In this document: positions 60,034 to 64,000 of the stretch, in pieces | Numbering within the stretch: position 1 is the first letter of the stretch | How the letters are laid out: every line of letters starts with the position of its first letter | Assembly: GCA_030490835.1 (NCBI GenBank) | Contig: CM059972.1 | Coordinates: 34,823,452 to 34,887,451, forward strand | Length of the DNA: 64,000 bases | Direction of reading: 5' to 3' | Source of the DNA: Annona cherimola | Lineage: Eukaryota > Streptophyta > Magnoliopsida > Magnoliales > Annonaceae | Program-made: the position numbers and the translations under genes | Notes under the pieces: model-generated | What the model was told of the DNA's origin: nothing | What the model saw: the letters and a program-made list of their open reading frames with translations, nothing else | Databases searched by the model: none

Positions 60034-63000
60034 CTAGTTTAGCTCTATCATTCCCATATCATTCCTAATCTTATAAAATGAATCCTTGGCTAGAGGTTTG
60101 GTAAAAATATCAGCAATTTGGTCTTCTGTTTTTACATATTCTAAGCACACATCATGATTTTCAACATGCTCTCTAATGAAATGATGTCTCACATCAATAT
60201 GTTTGGTTCTAGAATGCAATACAGGATTTTTAGTCAAACAAATTGCACTTGTATTATCACATCTAATAAGAATATCAACATAATCAATACCATAGTCTTT
60301 CAACTGTTGTTTCATCCAAAGTAATTGGGCACAACAACTACCGGCGGCTATGTATTCGGCTTCCGCAGTAGATAGTGCAACACTTGTTTATTTTCTTGAA
60401 TGCCATGAAACTAGCATATGTCCAAGAAATTGACAAGTTCCACTGGTACTTTTTCTATCTACTTTATATCCGGCAAAGTCTGCATCCGAATAGCCGATTA
60501 GATCAAAGGTTGTCTCCTTTGGATACCATAGTCCAAGATTGGCAGTTTTTATCAAATACTTAAAAATTCTTTTTACAGCGTGTAGATGTGATTCTTTAGG
60601 GTATGTTTGAAATCTAGAACACATACAAACACTGAATAAGATATCGGGTCTAGAAGCAGTTAAATATAACAAGGATCCAATCATGCTTCTATAGAGCTTT
60701 TGATCGATACTTTTACCGTTTTCGTCCGTGTCGATCTTGATTGTAGAGCTCATTGGAGCGTTTGCCCCTTTGCTATTCTGCATTCCAAATTTCTTGAGCA
60801 TTTCTTTGACATATTTGGACTGGTTTAGAAATATTCCTTCATTTTGTTGCTTGATTTGAAGTCCAAGGAAGAAATTTAATTCTCCCATCATGCTCATTTC
60901 GAACTCGCTCTGCATTATCTTAGAAAATTCTTGACAAAGATTTTCATCAGTAGCACCGAATATTATGTCATCCACATAAATCTGTACAATCAAAATATTT
61001 TTATTTTTGTACTTGATGAATAAAGTAGTGTCTACTTTCCCTCTTTGAAACTCATGATCAATCAAGAATCTATTTAACCTTTCATACCAAGCTCTTGGTG
61101 CTTGTTTTAGTCCATATAATGCTTTGGTTAATTTATAAACAAACTTTGATTGATCCTTTTCTTCAAAACCAGGGGGTTGTTCAACATATACTTCTTCATT
61201 CAAATAATCATTCAAAAATGCGCTTTTTACATCCATTTGAAACAATTTGAAGTTCATATGAGAAGCAAATGCTAGTAGGATGCGTATGGCTTCTAATCTA
61301 GCCACGGGTGCATACGATTCTTCAAAATCAATTCCTTCTTCTTGGGAATACCCTTTGGCTACTAATCTTGCCTTGTTTCTAATTACAAGACCGCTTTCGT
61401 CTAATTTGTTCCTAAATACCCATTTTGTACCAATGACTGTATGATTGTTTGGTCTAGGAACTAAATGCCATACATTGTTTCTTTCGAATTGATTTAGCTC
61501 TTCTTGCATTGAAATAACCCAATTTTCATCATTAAGAGCTTGTTCAATGGTATTTGGTTCAATTTTCGATACAAACGCATATTGGCCATAAACGTTTTGT
61601 TTTGATCTTCTAGTTTTTACTCCTTCATATATGTTTCCAATAACTTGTTCAATTGGATGGGCATTTTTGAACTTTAAATCAGTTGGAGGTTTGTATGAGT
61701 CATTACCTTCACTTACCTCTTCCTCCACTGGATTTTCTGGCTTGAGCTCGAGTTCCTTTGGTTGTTCTTTGCTTTTTGTCTCATCTGCATCACTTAGTTC
61801 ATCCTCCTTTCTCGGACTTTGGTTAATTTCATCAAATACAACATGTATGGATTCTTCTACAACTTGGTTTCGTTTGTTGAATACTCTATATGCTTTGCTA
61901 TTTGATGAATAACCAAGGAATATAGCCTCATCGCTTTTGGCATCTAATTTGCCCAAATTGGTTTTTCCATTGTTTAAAACATAGCATGTACATCCAAAAG
62001 CATGAAAATATGAGATATTTGGTTTCCTTCCTTTCCATAGTTCATATGGGGTCTTTTTCAAGATTGCTCGAATGGTAACTCGGTTCAAAACATGACAAGC
62101 TGTACTCACAGCTTCACCCCAAAATTTCTTGGATAGATTGCTCTCATTTAGCATAGTTCTATCCATCTCTTGTATAGTTCTATTTTTCCTTTCTACTACT
62201 CCATTTTGTTGTGGAGTTCTTGGTGCAGAAAATGTGTGGTGAATTCCTTTTTCATTGCAAAATTCCATGAATCGTTTGTTTTCGAATTCGCCACCATGAT
62301 CGCTTCTTATGGTCACAATAGTACTTTGTTTTTCATTTTGCACCAAATTTACAAAAGTTGCAAACATAGAGAAGGCTTCATCTTTACTAGCTAAGAGAAT
62401 TATCCATGTGAATCTTGAAAAATCATCAACTATGACAAATACATATTTCTTTCCACGAATGGTTAGAATGTCGGATGGCCCGTATAGATCCATATGTAGC
62501 AATTCAAGTGGCTTAGTGGTGGAAATTTCCTTTTTGGTAGAGAAAGGCATCTTGGGTTGTTTTGATAATTGACATGCCTTGCAAATCTTGTCTTTGTCAT
62601 ATTTCAATCTTGGTAATCCTTTTACCAAACTCTTTTTCCATAGGGTTTTTATGTTGCCCATGTTTATATGTCCAAGCCTCTTGTGCCAAACCCATGGATC
62701 GTTATCAATGACCATTAGACATTGACCATCTAATTCATCAAGTGAAACCAAATAAATATTTCCATGTCTTTTACCACTAAACATGATATGTTCTCCATCA
62801 AATACATTACATATAGATGATTCAAACACAACTTTGTATCCTTTATCACATAATTGGCTAATGCTCATTAAATTGTGTTTGAGTCCTTCAACAAACAAAA
62901 CATCTTCCATGCATGCATTTGAAATACTATGTATATTTCCTTTACCTTTAATTTTACCTTTTTCATTATTGCCAAAGGCAACCATTCCATCATTACAAGG

Positions 63001-63144
63001 CTTAAGTTTGTGAAACAAACTTCTTTCACCGGTCATATGCCTTGAGCAACCGCTATCCATAAACCATTCATTGTTTGCCTTTGCCTTAAGACATGTCTGA
63101 AAAATAAGCAAATAAATCTTATCTTCTTGGTACCCATTTTATGG
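60034..63144 (-). pseudogene. Sirevirus-like pol (protease-integrase-RT-RNase H) with a single stop codon
   Basis: Residues numbered from the TTG codon at 63111; the frame is open slightly upstream, to about 63144. Aspartic protease motif DSG at 19-21 with GCSRHMTG; integrase zinc site H143, H147, C177, C180; DD35E core D208, D271, E307; chromovirus-type extensions absent. Reverse transcriptase covers about 560-800, with D627 (QMDVKSAF) and YVDD at 712-715; RNase H begins near 870 (DRKSTSGT). A TAA at 60388-60390 interrupts RNase H where related proteins usually have Gln (CAA to TAA fits a C-to-T change). The same frame then resumes with TSVALSTAEAEY and runs to 60034, including the HIDVRHHF motif. 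The start is in the +1 frame relative to gag, so synthesis would need frameshifting, or a base has been lost. Otherwise all catalytic residues checked are present. Confidence 0.93.
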
Positions 63145-64000
63145 GTCCATTTGGGTTAGTAATATAGATCATTCTTTGTTGTTCTAACTTTGAAAGCCCA
63201 AATCTTGTGTTTCTTGGAACCCAAACTAATTTTGCACCATGGTCATATAATTTCTTAAAATTACATTTGTAAGTTTTGTGCCCCATTTTATTGCAGAAAT
63301 TACAAGCCATAGGTAATCTTGGAGTAAGCCTCCAAGTATGCAATGGTTCCATTATTGGTCTTCTAGTCCACTTAAAATTTTTCTTTTGTGGCTTGTATAT
63401 AGATGCATTTTTAGTTTGATATTTCTCAAATATTTGTACATTTGATTTGCTACTTTCTCCTTGCTCAAATGTATGATACCCAAGACCTCTTTTATGTGTT
63501 TGGGAGGTCATATTCAAAAACATTTTGACGCTTTCTCCTGGATTAGAGAACTTAGCTAATGATTCATTTAATGATTTGTTCTCCTTTTTTAGCAGATCAT
63601 TTTCATCTTTCAATTTGTCTAATCTTTCTGCAAGTTTACCATTTACAATTATTGTTGCATCACATTGTCTTTTCTTAATTGTAAACTTGCTTCCTAATTT
63701 CTTTATTTCTTCATATAATGAATCATATGCAGTTTGTAGTTCATCTAATTCAGTACATTTGAGGCATTCTTGAAAGGAAGAATAACTTGATTCAGAAAGG
63801 GAGAGTTTAGAGCTTACCTCTTCATTGCTTGTGTCTTTTGTTGAGGTAATTTGTTCTCCTTGCTCGATTTGTGCCATGCAGCAAATTCTTGCACATTCTT
63901 CCGCCTCTATGTCGTCGGTTGAGGAGCTACTCGTCGTAGATTCTTCATCATTTACGTACATGCCTCTTCCTTTGTATTTCTGGAATCTTCTATTGTTCCC
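63119..64000 (-). CDS. Sirevirus-like gag, C-terminal part (runs off the window)
   Basis: Open from the window edge to a TAA at 63119-63121. The codons before the first visible ATG (63961) remain open, so this ATG is internal rather than the start. An acidic Ser-rich segment is followed by a coiled-coil region (about residues 85-150 from that ATG, with [20 protein letters not shown]) and a CCHC zinc knuckle [14 protein letters not shown] (Cx2Cx4Hx4C) near residue 220. The end is WVPRR. It is a structural nucleocapsid-type protein for packaging element RNA in cytoplasmic particles. A single zinc knuckle is seen here; another may lie beyond the edge. Confidence 0.88.
   Translation of the reverse strand, partial: GNNRRFQKYKGRGMYVNDEESTTSSSSTDDIEAEECARICCMAQIEQGEQITSTKDTSNEEVSSKLSLSESSYSSFQECLKCTELDELQTAYDSLYEEIKKLGSKFTIKKRQCDATIIVNGKLAERLDKLKDENDLLKKENKSLNESLAKFSNPGESVKMFLNMTSQTHKRGLGYHTFEQGESSKSNVQIFEKYQTKNASIYKPQKKNFKWTRRPIMEPLHTWRLTPRLPMACNFCNKMGHKTYKCNFKKLYDHGAKLVWVPRNTRFGLSKLEQQRMIYITNPNGPIKWVPRR

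Larger units (their letters stand above)
55865..64000 (-). mobile_element. Sirevirus-like Ty1/copia element, 3' 8.1 kb, nearly intact
   Basis: Minus-strand order: gag (open at the window edge), pol with protease-integrase-RT-RNase H (the copia order), ORF3, two polypurine tracts and the 3' LTR. It is inserted into the chromovirus reverse transcriptase. The left flank is AGAGT (55860-55864); the partner duplication is outside the window. Long gag, a long extra ORF after pol and multiplied purine tracts fit the Sirevirus (Maximus/SIRE) lineage. Only one stop codon was seen in pol and ORF3 is open, so it is the youngest element here. Confidence 0.92.

Overview
This is plant nuclear DNA: AT-rich, with no convincing host gene and no rRNA or tRNA gene, and composed very largely of LTR retrotransposons inserted into one another. 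The families (Ty3/gypsy chromovirus with a chromodomain and LTRs of about 4 kb, Athila-like Ty3/gypsy with a tRNA-Asp primer site, and Sirevirus-like Ty1/copia) point to an angiosperm. I cannot name the species from the sequence.

Layout. 1-2.5 kb is AT-rich spacer. At 2775-10387 a non-autonomous Athila-like element on the minus strand is complete, with two LTRs, a 5-bp target duplication, primer site, polypurine tract, decayed gag pieces and one intact extra ORF ('ORF3'), but no pol. It sits inside a chromovirus LTR fragment, which itself interrupts an older plus-strand Athila-like element. That older element shows a broken integrase (11.1-11.9 kb), a broken ORF3 (13.3-14.4 kb) and a 3' LTR (15.7-23.15 kb). 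The 3' LTR is split by a chromovirus solo LTR (16468-22439), which is in turn split by a Sirevirus-like solo LTR (17351-19234); both have 5-bp target duplications. Another Sirevirus-like solo LTR lies at 24999-26293. From 26.3 to 30.9 kb I see only AT-rich DNA. From 32.5 to 41.6 kb there is a chromovirus solo LTR inserted into an older LTR and split by a 3.1-kb TG...CA insertion. From 41.8 to 46.1 kb is a rearranged Athila-like element with a head-to-head inverted LTR. From 46.1 to 49.05 kb are LTR pieces.

From 49052 to 55864 is the 3' part of a chromovirus on the minus strand: a 4-kb LTR, polypurine tract and a decayed pol ending in a chromodomain. Its reverse transcriptase is cut by a nearly intact Sirevirus-like element (55865 to beyond 64000, minus strand) with gag, a pol broken by one stop codon, a long intact ORF3 and the 3' LTR.

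The most interesting signals are three. (1) The ORF3 proteins of the gypsy and copia elements look homologous and occupy the same 'env' position between pol and the 3' LTR; in the gypsy derivative ORF3 is intact although pol is gone. (2) Each of the three LTR families carries its own repeated palindrome. In the Athila-like and Sirevirus-like LTRs these arrays lie just upstream of the LTR TATA box. (3) The same family-specific palindromes recur inside the elements just upstream of ORF3, in one case followed by a TATA-like box, as if ORF3 had its own promoter. All similarity statements rest on reading by eye; no database search was run.
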